A DNA stretch of 64,000 nucleotides from JAEUMD01 sp050246945 (GCA_050246945.1 JBFWVC010000005.1:62001-126000), one strand, 5' to 3'; counted from the first letter of the stretch, positions 53,742 through 63,290 are shown. Program-made: numbers and translations. Notes: generated by a model not told the origin, from the letters alone.

Positions 53742-55618
53742 CCGGACAAGCGATCGGCCGCAGCTTCGGCTGGCCCACGGCGAGCGCGCTGTCTCGCGCA
53801 CCGCTGTTGGCGCTAGCGCTTGTATTCGCCGCTGCCGGCTTCGCCCCAGCCACGAACGCCAGCGAGCCACGGCATGGTCTTTCGGTGTTCGGTCCACTCT
53901 CCTACCCGCCCGACTTCAAGCACTTCGGCTACGCCAACCCGGAAGCACCCAAAGGCGGCCGCATCTCCATGGTCGGTCCCGCAGGACGCATCACGTTTGA
54001 CAGCTTCAACGAGCATATCCTCAAGGGCGATGCCGCCCAGGGCCTCGAGTTGCTGTTCGACAGCCTCATGGTGCGCGCTTTCGATGAGCCCGACGCCGTT
54101 TATGGTCTCGTCGCAAAGACAGCGGCAATAGCTGACGACGGCAAGTCGGTGACGTTCATCCTGAGACCGGAAGCGAAATTTGCCGACGGCTCGCCATTGA
54201 CCGCTGACGATGTCGTCTTCTCCTTCGAGGCGCTGAAGGACAAGGGCCACCCACGTTATCGGATCGCGCTCCGCGACGTCGAGAAGGCTGAGGCGCTCGA
54301 CTCCACCACTGTCCGCTACACCTTCAAGGGAACGCTGGTTCGCGACCTTCCAATCAACGTGGCCACGCTGCCGATACTCTCGAAGGCCTTCTACGGCGAG
54401 CACAAGTTCGAAGAGACCTCGCTCGTTCCGCCACTGGGGTCCGGCCCCTATGCGATCGCCGACTTCAAGGCCGGCACCTTTGTGCTCTACCGGAGGCGTG
54501 AGCACTATTGGGCCAGGGACTTGCCCGTCAACAAGGGCCGCTTCAACTTCGCCGAAATCAAGTACGAGTACTTCCGCGACCGCACTGCAGAGCTGACCAA
54601 CCTGAAATCCGGCGGCTTCGATTTCCGCGAAGAGTTTACGTCTGTCGATTGGGCTACCGCCTACGACATTCCCGCCGTCGCGCAAAGCCGCATGATCAAG
54701 GAAAGTCTTCCCGACGACACGCCCTCAGGCGCACAGGGCTTCTTCATCAACACCCGTCGCGACAAGTTCAACGATGTCCGCGTCCGCAAGGCGTTGGGTC
54801 TTGCCTTCGACTTCGAGTGGACCAACAAGAACCTGTTTTATGGGCTCTACCAGCGCACCGCGAGCTTCTTCGAGAATTCACCCACGAAGGCCCAAGGCAA
54901 GCCTTCAGCCGAAGAGCTGGCCCTCCTCGAGCCCTTCCGTGACAAGCTTCCCGCGGAGGTATTTGCGGACGTGGTGACACCCCCCGTCTCGGACGGTTCT
55001 GGCAGCGACCGCAAGCTGTTGCGCGAGGCAGCCCAGCTTCTGACCGAGGCAGGCTGGACGCTAAACGGAGCGACCCGCGTCAACGCCAAGGGCGAGCCGT
55101 TGACAGTCGAGATTCTCATCTTCTCGCCGTCCTTCGAGCGCATCATCCTGCCCTACGTCAAGAACCTGAAGGCGATCGGCATAGATGCCTCCTTGCGTCG
55201 TGTCGATCCAGCCCAGTACGAACGGCGCGTCAAATCCTTCGACTTCGATCTCACCACGGAGCGCTATTCGATGCGCCTGACGCCGGGCGTCGAGCTGAAA
55301 ACCTTCTGGGGATCGGAATCGGCCCGAACCGATGGAAGCTACAATCTCGCCGGCATCGCCGATCCCGTCGTCGACGCTCTGATCGAGCGCATCATGGCGG
55401 CAAGCTCGCGCGCCGAGCTCGAAGCCGCCGCCCGCGCTGCAGATCGCGTCCTGCGCTCTGGTTACTATTGGGTGCCGCACTGGTACAAGGCATCGCATCA
55501 TCTGGCCTATTGGAACAAGTTCTCTCGACCCGCGAAGAAGCCCGACTACGAACGCGGCGTCATTGACACCTGGTGGTATGACGCTGAAAAAGCGGAACGT
55601 TTGAAGGCAACGAAATGA
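53738..55618 (+). CDS. Peptide ABC transporter substrate-binding protein (YejA-like), second copy
   Basis: This 626-residue paralogue of the upstream gene has its own signal peptide (cleavage near TNA, about 45) and aligned motifs (HGLSVFGPLSYPPDFKHFGY, DSLMVRAFDEPDAVYGLVA, FILRPEAKFADGSPLTADDVVFSFE, RKALGLAFDFEWTNKNLFYGLY, YNLAGIADPVVDALIER). The overall identity is moderate, so the pair is an old duplication with room for different ligands. It is coupled to the first copy (ATGA). About 184 bases with a family C repeat separate it from yejB. Confidence 0.9.
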   Translation: MTGQAIGRSFGWPTASALSRAPLLALALVFAAAGFAPATNASEPRHGLSVFGPLSYPPDFKHFGYANPEAPKGGRISMVGPAGRITFDSFNEHILKGDAAQGLELLFDSLMVRAFDEPDAVYGLVAKTAAIADDGKSVTFILRPEAKFADGSPLTADDVVFSFEALKDKGHPRYRIALRDVEKAEALDSTTVRYTFKGTLVRDLPINVATLPILSKAFYGEHKFEETSLVPPLGSGPYAIADFKAGTFVLYRRREHYWARDLPVNKGRFNFAEIKYEYFRDRTAELTNLKSGGFDFREEFTSVDWATAYDIPAVAQSRMIKESLPDDTPSGAQGFFINTRRDKFNDVRVRKALGLAFDFEWTNKNLFYGLYQRTASFFENSPTKAQGKPSAEELALLEPFRDKLPAEVFADVVTPPVSDGSGSDRKLLREAAQLLTEAGWTLNGATRVNAKGEPLTVEILIFSPSFERIILPYVKNLKAIGIDASLRRVDPAQYERRVKSFDFDLTTERYSMRLTPGVELKTFWGSESARTDGSYNLAGIADPVVDALIERIMAASSRAELEAAARAADRVLRSGYYWVPHWYKASHHLAYWNKFSRPAKKPDYERGVIDTWWYDAEKAERLKATK

Positions 55619-55634
55619 GCCGGCGTAACCCGAT

Positions 55635-55740
55635 GGAGCCTGATCGTCTCGAATGGAACCACCAACCGCTGCAGCCGAGGCGTGGATCAGACTCTCCGAA
55701 CAAGGACCTGGAGCAGACCGCAGTCGTTAGTTGAATCCAC
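55635..55740. repeat. Family C intergenic repeat, copy 2
   Basis: GGAGCCTGATCGTCTCGAATGG...GGCGTGGATCAGACTCTCCGAACAAGGACCTGGAGCAGACC matches copy 1 at 34149-34274 in the same orientation, but the right end is diverged. It lies between the second binding-protein gene and yejB. Confidence 0.65.
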
Positions 55741-55802
55741 GTCGTCAAGTGAATCCACGATGACTGAACCTGCGCCGAACAAGAACGGACGAACCCCCAC
55801 CG

Positions 55803-56924
55803 ATGGCCGCCTATCTGCTCAAGCGAATCCTGCTCATGATCCCGACCATGTTCGGGATCATGGCGATCAGCTTCATCGTCATCCAGTTCGCCCCTGGCGG
55901 CCCCGTCGAGCGCGTAATCGCGCAATTGACCGGCACCGGCGTCAACGCCACCGACCGCTTTTCCGGCGGCACCAGTGACAGCCTCGCTGGCCAGTCCGGT
56001 CAGAACGCACCGGGACAGGGCTCCGCCGACCCCGTCAGCTCAAAGTACCGCGGAGCCCAGGGCCTCGACCCTGAATTCATCAAGAGCCTTGAGAAGCAGT
56101 TCGGCTTCGACAAGCCGGCGCACGAGCGCTTCTTCCTGATGCTCAAGAATTATATCACCTTCGATTTCGGCAAGAGTTACTTCCGCGACGTCTCCGTGCT
56201 CGAACTGATCAAGGAGAAGCTGCCCGTCTCCATCTCACTCGGCCTTTGGATGACGCTTCTCACCTATCTGATCTCCATTCCCCTGGGAATCCGCAAGGCC
56301 GTCAACGACGGAGAGAGGTTCGACACCTGGACCAGCGGCGTTCTCGTTATCGGATATGCGGTTCCGGGATTCCTCGTCGCCGTGCTTCTCCTGATCCTGT
56401 TCGCCGGCTCGTCGTTCCTGCAGATTTTCCCCTCGCGCGGCCTCACTTCGGACAACTGGGCGGATCTGTCCACTTGGGGCAAGATCATCGACTATTTCTG
56501 GCACTTGACCCTGCCGCTTATCGCTATCGCGCTTGGCGCCTTCACCACCATGACGTTCCTCACCAAGAATTCGTTCCTCGACGAGATTCGCAAGCAGTAC
56601 GTCATCACCGCTCGCGCCAAGGGCCTCTCCGAGCGCCAGGTTCTCTACGGCCACGTTTTCCGCAATGCCATGCTGCTCATCATCGCCGGCTTCCCTGGCG
56701 CATTCATCTCCGCGTTCTTCTCGGGAAGCTTGCTGATCGAGCAGGTGTTCTCGCTCGACGGCTTGGGCCTGCTCGGCTTTGAATCGATCATCAACCGCGA
56801 TTATCCCGTCGTTTTCGCCACGCTTTACATTTTCTCGCTGCTGGGACTGGTCGTGAACCTCGTGTCCGACTTCCTCTACACCGTCGTCGATCCACGGATC
56901 GACTTCGAGAGTCGGGAGGTCTGA
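55803..56924 (+). CDS. yejB: Peptide ABC transporter permease YejB
   Basis: This 373-residue permease has the YejB/DppB layout: an N-terminal helix (LLKRILLMIPTMFGIMAISFIVIQFAPGGPVE), a periplasmic insert (about 38-110) with LDPEFIKSLEKQFGFDKP, and a transmembrane core with the EAA-type loop YVITARAKGLSERQVLYGHVFRNA. It forms the channel with YejE. Confidence 0.93.
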   Translation: MAAYLLKRILLMIPTMFGIMAISFIVIQFAPGGPVERVIAQLTGTGVNATDRFSGGTSDSLAGQSGQNAPGQGSADPVSSKYRGAQGLDPEFIKSLEKQFGFDKPAHERFFLMLKNYITFDFGKSYFRDVSVLELIKEKLPVSISLGLWMTLLTYLISIPLGIRKAVNDGERFDTWTSGVLVIGYAVPGFLVAVLLLILFAGSSFLQIFPSRGLTSDNWADLSTWGKIIDYFWHLTLPLIAIALGAFTTMTFLTKNSFLDEIRKQYVITARAKGLSERQVLYGHVFRNAMLLIIAGFPGAFISAFFSGSLLIEQVFSLDGLGLLGFESIINRDYPVVFATLYIFSLLGLVVNLVSDFLYTVVDPRIDFESREV

Positions 56925-56928
56925 CGCC

Positions 56929-58131
56929 ATGGACGCCCGGTCCACGCTTGCCTCCCGGAGACGCGCGCGCAGTCCTTTCGGACTGGTGCCACCACGCGCA
57001 GGCATGTCATCGCTCTTCCAATTCTCGCCGATCAACAAGCGCCGCTGGGAGAACTTCAAGGCGAACCGGCGCGGCTTCTGGAGCCTGTGGGTCTTCCTCG
57101 CCTTGTTCACGATCTCCCTGCTCGCCGACTTCATCGCCAACGACAGGCCGATTCTGGTCAGCTACAAGGGTGAGCTTCTCGCGCCCGTCCTCGTCGATTA
57201 TCCCGAGAGCCGGTTCGGCGGCTTCCTCGCCACCACCGATTTCAGGGATCCCGTGATTCTCGATGAGATCAACGCCAACGGCTGGATGCTCTGGCCGCCA
57301 ATCCGCTACTCCTACGACACGGTCAACAAGGACTACCCCACACGCAAGTCGCCCTCTGGACTCTGCCTCGGCTTCCCCTCCCCGCCGCCATGGGCGTCGA
57401 AGGCCGAATTTTGCGAGGCCCCGCCCGACCAGCTCGCGCGCTATAATGCATTCGGCAACACCAACTGGCTCGGCACCGACAACCAGGGCCGCGACGTGGT
57501 CGCACGTGTCATCTACGGCTTCCGCATCTCCGTCCTGTTCGGGCTGCTGTTGACGATCTTCTCCTCCATAATCGGCGTCGCGGCCGGTGCGGTGCAGGGA
57601 TACTTCGGCGGCCGCACCGATCTCGTTTTCCAGCGCATACTTGAAATCTGGTCCGCAATTCCCTCGCTTTACGTCCTGTTGATCATCTCCTCTGTATTGG
57701 TGCCTGGCTTCTGGACGCTGCTCTTCGTGCTCATGATCTTCTCCTGGACGGCTCTCGTCGGCGTCGTGCGCGCCGAGTTCCTGCGTGGCCGCAACTTCGA
57801 GTACATCAAGGCCGCGCGCGCTTTGGGATTGTCCGACGCCAGGATCATGTGGAAACACCTGCTGCCAAACGCGATGGTCGCCACATTGACGTTCATGCCA
57901 TTCCTTCTGTCGGGTTCAATCTCGGCGCTTACAGCGCTGGACTTCCTCGGACTGGGCCTGCCTCCGGGTTCTGCCTCGCTCGGCGAACTGCTCCTGCAGG
58001 GCAAGAAGCACACTGAGGCTCCGTGGCTGGGCCTCACCGGCTTCTTCACGCTGGCGATCATGCTCTCGCTGCTTGTCTTCATCGGCGAGGCTGTGCGCGA
58101 CTCGCTCGACCCGCGCAAGACGTACCGATAG
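56929..58131 (+). CDS. yejE: Peptide ABC transporter permease YejE
   Basis: This 400-residue permease contains SPINKRRWENFKANRRGFWSLW, as in YejE, then a long periplasmic segment ending in NTNWLGTDNQGRDVVARVIYGFRIS and the core with EYIKAARALGLSDARIMWKHLLPNA (EAA loop). The start at 56929 has an excellent GGGAGGT site; a later ATG at 57004 matches the usual family N-terminus and is an alternative. It lies 4 bases after yejB. Confidence 0.92.
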   Translation: MDARSTLASRRRARSPFGLVPPRAGMSSLFQFSPINKRRWENFKANRRGFWSLWVFLALFTISLLADFIANDRPILVSYKGELLAPVLVDYPESRFGGFLATTDFRDPVILDEINANGWMLWPPIRYSYDTVNKDYPTRKSPSGLCLGFPSPPPWASKAEFCEAPPDQLARYNAFGNTNWLGTDNQGRDVVARVIYGFRISVLFGLLLTIFSSIIGVAAGAVQGYFGGRTDLVFQRILEIWSAIPSLYVLLIISSVLVPGFWTLLFVLMIFSWTALVGVVRAEFLRGRNFEYIKAARALGLSDARIMWKHLLPNAMVATLTFMPFLLSGSISALTALDFLGLGLPPGSASLGELLLQGKKHTEAPWLGLTGFFTLAIMLSLLVFIGEAVRDSLDPRKTYR

Positions 58132-58140
58132 AGGTGGGCC

Positions 58141-59775
58141 ATGAGCACGTCTGAAACCCTCATCCAGGTTCGAAACCTCTCCGTCGCCTTCGGCAGGGGC
58201 GCGAGTAGGACGTTGGCCGTCGATCGCGTTTCCTTCCGGATCGGCCGCGGCGAGACCGTGGCGCTTGTGGGCGAATCTGGCTCGGGCAAGACCGTCTCGG
58301 CACTCTCCATCCTGCGATTGCTGCCCTACCCGATGGCATCGCACCCGAGCGGCGAGATCTTTTTCGAAGGCAAGGATCTCCTGAAGCTTCCCGAATCCGG
58401 AATGCAGCAGATCCGCGGCGACCGGATTTCGATCATCTTCCAGGAGCCGATGACCTCCCTCAACCCGCTTCACACGATTGAGCGCCAGGTCGGCGAGGTC
58501 CTGAAGCTGCACCGCGGCATGGACGATGCGAGCGCGCGCAAGCGCGTGCTGGAGTTGCTGGAGAAGGTGGGCATTAGCGAGCCCGAAAAGCGCCTCGGCG
58601 CCTATCCGCACGAATTGTCCGGCGGCCAGCGTCAGCGTGTGATGATCGCCATGGCGCTGGCCAACGAGCCCGAGTTGCTGATCGCCGACGAACCCACGAC
58701 CGCGCTCGACGTGACGATCCAGGCGCAGATCCTCCAGTTGCTTTCCGATCTCCAGAAGGAGATGGGCATGGCAATGCTGCTCATCACCCACGACCTCGGC
58801 ATCGTCCGCAAGATGGCTGAACGCGTCTACGTGATGAAGGCGGGTGAGATCGTCGAGGAAGGGAGGATGGAAGAGGTCTTTACCAATCCGCAGCATGGCT
58901 ACACCCGCCACCTGATCAACGCCGAGCCAAAGGGCGACCCGCCCAAGGCCGACGACAGCCGCCCCGTCGTCATCGAGGCCGACGGCCTGAAAGTCTGGTT
59001 CCCGATCAAGGCCGGGCTCTTGAAGCGCACCGTCGATCACGTGAAGGCCGTCGATGGCCTCTCGCTGAAGCTGCGCGCCGGTCAAACGCTCGGCGTGGTC
59101 GGCGAATCCGGGTCGGGCAAGACGACTCTTGGACTGGCGCTCCTGCGCCTCATTTCTTCCAGAGGCACCATCGCCTATGTGGGCCAGCGCATCGACAGCC
59201 TGTCCCAGAAGCAGATGCGCCCCTTGCGCAAGGAAATGCAGATCGTCTTCCAGGATCCTTACGGTTCGCTCTCCCCGCGCATGTCGATAGGCCAGATCAT
59301 CGAGGAAGGACTCCTCATCCAGCAGCCTCAGCTCACCTACGACCAGCGCCGTCGGCTCGTCGGCGAGGCTCTGCGCGAGGTTGGGCTCGATCCCGACAGC
59401 CAGGACCGCTATCCCCACGAGTTCTCGGGTGGCCAGCGCCAGCGTATCGCCATCGCGCGCGCCATGGTGCTGGGGCCGAAGTTCGTCATGCTCGACGAGC
59501 CGACGAGCGCTCTGGACATGAGCGTCCAGGCCCAGATCGTCGATCTCCTGCGCGACCTGCAAAAGAAGCACGATCTGGCCTACCTGTTCATAAGCCACGA
59601 CCTGAAGGTCGTGCGTGCGCTTTGCAACTACGTGATCGTCATGCGCAAGGGGCGCGTCGTCGAGGAAGGCACCGCGGAGGAGATCTTTGCCAATCCCCGC
59701 CAGGACTACACGCGTGAACTGCTGGCGGCGGCACTCAACCTCGCCGTGGAGAATGATCGCACCGCCGCTGGATGA
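58141..59775 (+). CDS. yejF: Peptide ABC transporter, fused double ATP-binding protein YejF
   Basis: This 544-residue protein has two ABC ATPase domains in tandem. The first (about 5-260) has Walker A GESGSGKTVSAL, signature LSGGQRQRVMIAMAL and Walker B LLIADEPTTALD. The second (about 280-535) has GESGSGKTTLGLAL, FSGGQRQRIAIARAM and FVMLDEPTSALD. OppD/OppF-like C-terminal tails follow each (NPQHGYTRHLINAEP, NPRQDYTRELLAAAL). It energises YejBE. It starts 9 bases after yejE. Confidence 0.94.
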   Translation: MSTSETLIQVRNLSVAFGRGASRTLAVDRVSFRIGRGETVALVGESGSGKTVSALSILRLLPYPMASHPSGEIFFEGKDLLKLPESGMQQIRGDRISIIFQEPMTSLNPLHTIERQVGEVLKLHRGMDDASARKRVLELLEKVGISEPEKRLGAYPHELSGGQRQRVMIAMALANEPELLIADEPTTALDVTIQAQILQLLSDLQKEMGMAMLLITHDLGIVRKMAERVYVMKAGEIVEEGRMEEVFTNPQHGYTRHLINAEPKGDPPKADDSRPVVIEADGLKVWFPIKAGLLKRTVDHVKAVDGLSLKLRAGQTLGVVGESGSGKTTLGLALLRLISSRGTIAYVGQRIDSLSQKQMRPLRKEMQIVFQDPYGSLSPRMSIGQIIEEGLLIQQPQLTYDQRRRLVGEALREVGLDPDSQDRYPHEFSGGQRQRIAIARAMVLGPKFVMLDEPTSALDMSVQAQIVDLLRDLQKKHDLAYLFISHDLKVVRALCNYVIVMRKGRVVEEGTAEEIFANPRQDYTRELLAAALNLAVENDRTAAG

Positions 59776-59868
59776 AGCCTGACGGAGCAATACCACCGGC
59801 CCAGCCGACGCCGCATTGGGTACAATTGCGGCTCATCGCTTCAACACCTGTAGCTTCGAGGCCGACCG

Positions 59869-60489
59869 ATGTCTGCATCCAAGGACCAGATCTTGCTCTA
59901 CCACTGGCCGCAATCGCGCTCCGCGATCGCCCGTTGGATGCTGGAAGAGCTTGGCGTGCCCTACCGCGTCGAGATCGTCGACATAACGTCGAAGGACCAC
60001 CCGTCAAAGGAACTTCTTGCGCTAAACCCGATGGGGAAGGTTCCCGTCCTCAAGCATGGCGATACCCTGATTAGCGAGGTCTCGGCCATCTGCTGCTATC
60101 TGGCGGATCGCTTCCCCGAAGCCGGACTTGCTCCGCCAATCGATGATCCACGGCGCGGTCCCTACCTCAAGTGGCTGTTCTTCGCGCCCGGATGCATCGA
60201 ACCCGCGGTGATCCATAAGGCAATGCATTGGCCCGACGCACGCCGCGGCACGCTCGGCTGGGCAAGCTACGACGACACGATGAACGTCATCGCCGACGCC
60301 GCCATTCACGCCACGCCATGGATACTCGGTGAGCGGTTCACGGCGGCCGATGTCGTGGTCGGTGCGCAGATTCGCTGGGGACTGATGTTCGCAACCATCC
60401 CCAAGCATCCTGCCATCGAGGCCTATTCGCATCGCCTCGGCGAGCGTTCAGCCCTTAAGCGCCAGATGGGATTAGATGCCGCTGGATAG
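59869..60489 (+). CDS. Glutathione S-transferase family protein
   Basis: This 206-residue protein has a thioredoxin-like N-terminal domain (LYHWPQSRSAIARWMLEELGVPYRVE, with Ser as the likely glutathione-site residue; LNPMGKVPVL; ISEVSAICCYLADRFPEAGLAP) and a helical C-terminal domain (GERFTAADVVVGAQIRWGLMF). The substrate is unknown. The start has GAGG upstream. Confidence 0.88.
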   Translation: MSASKDQILLYHWPQSRSAIARWMLEELGVPYRVEIVDITSKDHPSKELLALNPMGKVPVLKHGDTLISEVSAICCYLADRFPEAGLAPPIDDPRRGPYLKWLFFAPGCIEPAVIHKAMHWPDARRGTLGWASYDDTMNVIADAAIHATPWILGERFTAADVVVGAQIRWGLMFATIPKHPAIEAYSHRLGERSALKRQMGLDAAG

Positions 60490-60571
60490 TTCCGCGATTC
60501 GTCGGCAAACTTGCGAACGATGAGCGCGGCACGTCCCAAGCCCGCGCGCTTCTCCAGCACGCGGGGTCCGC

Positions 60572-61054
60572 ATGAACATCGACGACCGCTACCGCGCCAA
60601 GCTCCAGGCAGCGATCGCCTCACTCGAATACTGGATTCCTTCCATCGGTGACTGCGCCTGGATCGCCGAGACCAACGACGTCGCCTATTGGCGTGTTAAC
60701 GTGCAGCCGCATGTTGACGGCGCCTGCCCGTTTGAGCTCGTGATCCGCAGCGACGGCTACCATGACATGATGATCGCTGGTGAAGGCTACGAGGATCAGC
60801 CGACAGACGATCTCGATCTGTTCGTGCCTCTTGCCCAGGCCATCGCGGACGGCGATGTCACGCACCGGACCTACACATCGACCGCGACGCGCATGCCGCT
60901 CGCAGTGGAGATCATCGTGCAACTCGCTAACGGAACGACTTGGCGCCGTCGGCGCGAACTCGCGACCGGCCTTAGCGGGGAAGCACCCCACGAAACGATT
61001 GCGCGCGACCACCATTTCCTTCCTTACAAGCGCCGTTCAAGCATGTTCAGCTGA
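60572..61054 (+). CDS. Hypothetical protein whose 3' end runs into a family A repeat
   Basis: This 160-residue acidic, Trp-containing protein has no signal or membrane segment; I do not recognise the family. Its sequence (YWIPSIGDCAWIAETND, DGYHDMMIAGEGYEDQ, VEIIVQLANGTTWRRRREL) is evenly composed and looks like a real folded domain. Its last codons (Ser-Met-Phe-Ser-stop) are encoded by the left end of the family A repeat at 61040, so the natural C-terminus may have been altered by repeat insertion. Confidence 0.65.
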   Translation: MNIDDRYRAKLQAAIASLEYWIPSIGDCAWIAETNDVAYWRVNVQPHVDGACPFELVIRSDGYHDMMIAGEGYEDQPTDDLDLFVPLAQAIADGDVTHRTYTSTATRMPLAVEIIVQLANGTTWRRRRELATGLSGEAPHETIARDHHFLPYKRRSSMFS

Positions 61055-61140
61055 CTTGTGTAGCTGTTCAGCATGAAGGACATGCTCAATTCAATGACTT
61101 GTATCATGTACATGCGTCCATGCGACATGAACACGACCTG
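61040..61140 (+). repeat. Family A repeat overlapping a gene end
   Basis: AGCATGTTCAGCTGAC...GCTGTTCAGCATGAAGGACATGCT and GTATCATGTACATG...CATGAACACGACC. The TGA at 61052-61054 inside the first stem is the stop codon of the gene starting at 60572. It lies between convergent genes. Confidence 0.83.
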
Positions 61141-61243
61141 GTGTCGTGATCGCGAAATCCGCCGCTGCAGAATGCTTCCACTGAGCGTGAATGGCTCTGG
61201 AGCCATGCGGGCTTTGGATCCGGTTCCTGGAGCGAACGCTCCC

Positions 61244-62155
61244 TCAGTCGCCCACGCCTGGCGCTCGGCCGCTCTCCTTCGCCGTCTCCACGACGATCCA
61301 CCGGACCTCCGCGCGCGCTCCAGGCGCCGTCGCCATCAAGCTTGCCAGTTGCGGCAACGCGACCCGGAGATCATCGGCAAGTTTGTAGGGCGGATTGACG
61401 ATCGCCACACCCGTTGCGACGAGACCCCTGGCATTCGCGTCGGGCACCGAAACCTGCAACTCCACCGCCAGGCACTTGGACAATCCCGAGGTCGCAAGAC
61501 GCTTGTAGAAGCGCTCCACTTCCGCGCGCGACTTGATCGGGTACCACAGGATGATGGTGCCCGTTGCAAACCTGCGATGCGCGGCACTGACCGCACCCGC
61601 GAGCCTATCGAATTCACCAGCCACCTCGAACGGCGGATCGACGAGCACTACGCCGCGCCGCTCCTTTGGCGGCAGCAGGGCCTTGAGTGCCGTATACCCG
61701 TCAAGTCCCATCACCTTTGTCTGGAGATCGCGGTGGAATAGCTCTGCCAGCCGGTCGCGTTCATCCGGATGCAGTTCGTTGACGACCAGCCGATCGCCCT
61801 CGCGCATCACTCGGCGCGCGATGAGTGGGCTGCCCGGATAGCGGACCAGTTCGGCGCCTCCTTCGATGTCCGGGTTGATATCGGCATCGAGCAGGTCGAG
61901 ATAAGGCGCTAGCACGCGTGCCGCATCCGCTGGCAGATCCTTGCGCGCGGCCAGGACACGCGCAATTCCCTCCCGCCACTCGCCGGTCTTTTCCGCTTGC
62001 ACGCTGACAAGGTCGTAAAGCCCCGCACCTGCATGCGTATCGATGACGCGGAAAGGCGCTGCCTTCTTTGCCATGTGCACGATAACGAGCGTCAGCACGA
62101 GATGCTTGAGCACATCGGCGAAGTTCCCAGCGTGAAACGCGTGGCGGTAGTTCAT
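61244..62155 (-). CDS. rlmJ: 23S rRNA (adenine2030-N6)-methyltransferase RlmJ
   Basis: This 303-residue protein matches RlmJ: MNYRHAFHAGNFADVLKH at the N-terminus, SAM-binding DTHAGAGLYDL (39-49), VVNELHPDERDRL, and the catalytic loop VDPPFE (DPPF at 173-176). It methylates A2030 of 23S rRNA. The start at 62155 begins the family N-terminus exactly; a longer frame adds unrelated residues. It lies 10 bases after holC. Confidence 0.93.
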   Translation of the reverse strand: MNYRHAFHAGNFADVLKHLVLTLVIVHMAKKAAPFRVIDTHAGAGLYDLVSVQAEKTGEWREGIARVLAARKDLPADAARVLAPYLDLLDADINPDIEGGAELVRYPGSPLIARRVMREGDRLVVNELHPDERDRLAELFHRDLQTKVMGLDGYTALKALLPPKERRGVVLVDPPFEVAGEFDRLAGAVSAAHRRFATGTIILWYPIKSRAEVERFYKRLATSGLSKCLAVELQVSVPDANARGLVATGVAIVNPPYKLADDLRVALPQLASLMATAPGARAEVRWIVVETAKESGRAPGVGD

Positions 62156-62165
62156 GGCAGCCGGC

Positions 62166-62627
62166 TCAAGCCTTCTTCTCCCAGCGCCCACTGTTCCCCT
62201 GCTGCCAATACGTCACCTGACACCCAGCCTGCCTTGCCGCGGTCCATTGCTGCCGCGCCGTTTTGACCGCCTCGGGATCGTGTCCGTCGAAAAGATAGAC
62301 GATGCGCACGAACCCCTGGAACGTTTCAGCAGTGGCGCCATCGACGAGAAACCGCACCCCGGCTCCGTTCGGCGTCTCAGCTCCCGTCGTCAGGTAGATG
62401 GGCTGATGCTCGCTCATCCCTTCCTTGCGCGTGCCGTGAGCAAGGAAGCTGTCGTCGCGGAAAGTCCACAATGCGAGATCGAGCGCCTCGAGTCGCTCCT
62501 CCGATCCCGACTGGACTACAGCGCGCCATCCCCGCTCGATGGTCTTTTCCAGCAGCGAAGGTAGCACCTTATCGAGCGGCAACCGCTCCAGGTGATAAAA
62601 CAGGACTTCGGCAGCATTATCCGCCAC
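62166..62627 (-). CDS. holC: DNA polymerase III chi subunit
   Basis: This 153-residue protein matches HolC, the clamp-loader subunit that binds SSB. Family segments are EVLFYHLERLPLDKVLPSLLEKTIERGWR, LDLALWTFRDDSFLAHG, QPIYLTTG and VYLFDGHDPEAVKTARQQW. The start is GTG at 62627, chosen for the strong AAGGAG site 9 bases upstream and the family length; the frame is open further upstream but without similarity. Confidence 0.9.
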   Translation of the reverse strand: MADNAAEVLFYHLERLPLDKVLPSLLEKTIERGWRAVVQSGSEERLEALDLALWTFRDDSFLAHGTRKEGMSEHQPIYLTTGAETPNGAGVRFLVDGATAETFQGFVRIVYLFDGHDPEAVKTARQQWTAARQAGCQVTYWQQGNSGRWEKKA

Positions 62628-63179
62628 GCTGTTGGGCTCCTTTCGATGCGGCCGCGTATCGACCGCAATACGCGCACCCAAGTCTGCATCGACACACCCC
62701 GCACGGCAGCGTACGACGCACCTCATGTCGCAGCATGTTCGCGAGGGACTTGCGCCATCCGGGTATAGAGCCTATATCCCGCAGTCCGGAGCGGCGCCAT
62801 ACCTATGGTTGACGCCCGTGCGGGCGGTGAGCGTTGCGGCCTCTTAGGGTTCGCTGTGACGCTCCCGCCCGCTGCGATTCCCGGTATAAGCGCAACGCCA
62901 ACGCGTGATGCGGAGCCAACGCGCGATGCGGAAAGCGCCGCACCCATCACGCAAGATCCAGGCTCGGCAGACAAGACAACGGCGATCGCCGGCTTGGGCG
63001 ATCGCCTGTCATCTCTCGAAAACGGCGTCAAGCGACGAAACCATTGGCTCGTCATGGCACCCGTCTCGCATCAGGAATGGAGCCACGCGAACTGCGGGCG
63101 AAAGTTTGAATGGGCCGCCGCATTGCGTCGCTTGGAACATGCCACGGCAGCAGACGCTTTGCTGTGCGGCACTGCTCAA
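62628..63179. other. Intergenic region upstream of holC
   Basis: About 550 bases with overlapping short frames (for example plus 62805-63194, 129 codons) that have no ribosome site or recognisable domain. A short imperfect tandem repeat of about 16 bases (GCGTGATGCGGAGCCAAC-like, near 62902-62935) is present. No gene is supported. Confidence 0.35.
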
Positions 63180-63281
63180 GGCATGCGTACCTGAAGCGTG
63201 CAGCGATTCAGCATGAAAAACATGCTCCAAACAAAGGGTTGGATCGTGTTCGAGTTTCCATCAAACATGAACACGATCTAG
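63180..63281 (+). repeat. Family A intergenic repeat
   Basis: Full-length copy: GGCATGCGTACCTGAAG...GCGATTCAGCATGAAAAACATGCTC and GGATCGTGTTCGAG...CATGAACACGATC. It ends 10 bases before the stop of the Cys-rich protein gene. Confidence 0.85.
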
Positions 63282-63290
63282 CCCGGACAC

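Noticed and set aside
57916..59796. A 626-codon open frame on the minus strand opposite yejE/yejF
   Set aside because: It lies wholly antisense to two clear transporter genes, has no family motif and is explained by high GC content with few stop codons.
62805..63194. Plus-strand frame of 129 codons upstream of the Cys-rich protein
   Set aside because: It runs into a family A repeat, has mixed composition and lacks a ribosome site.
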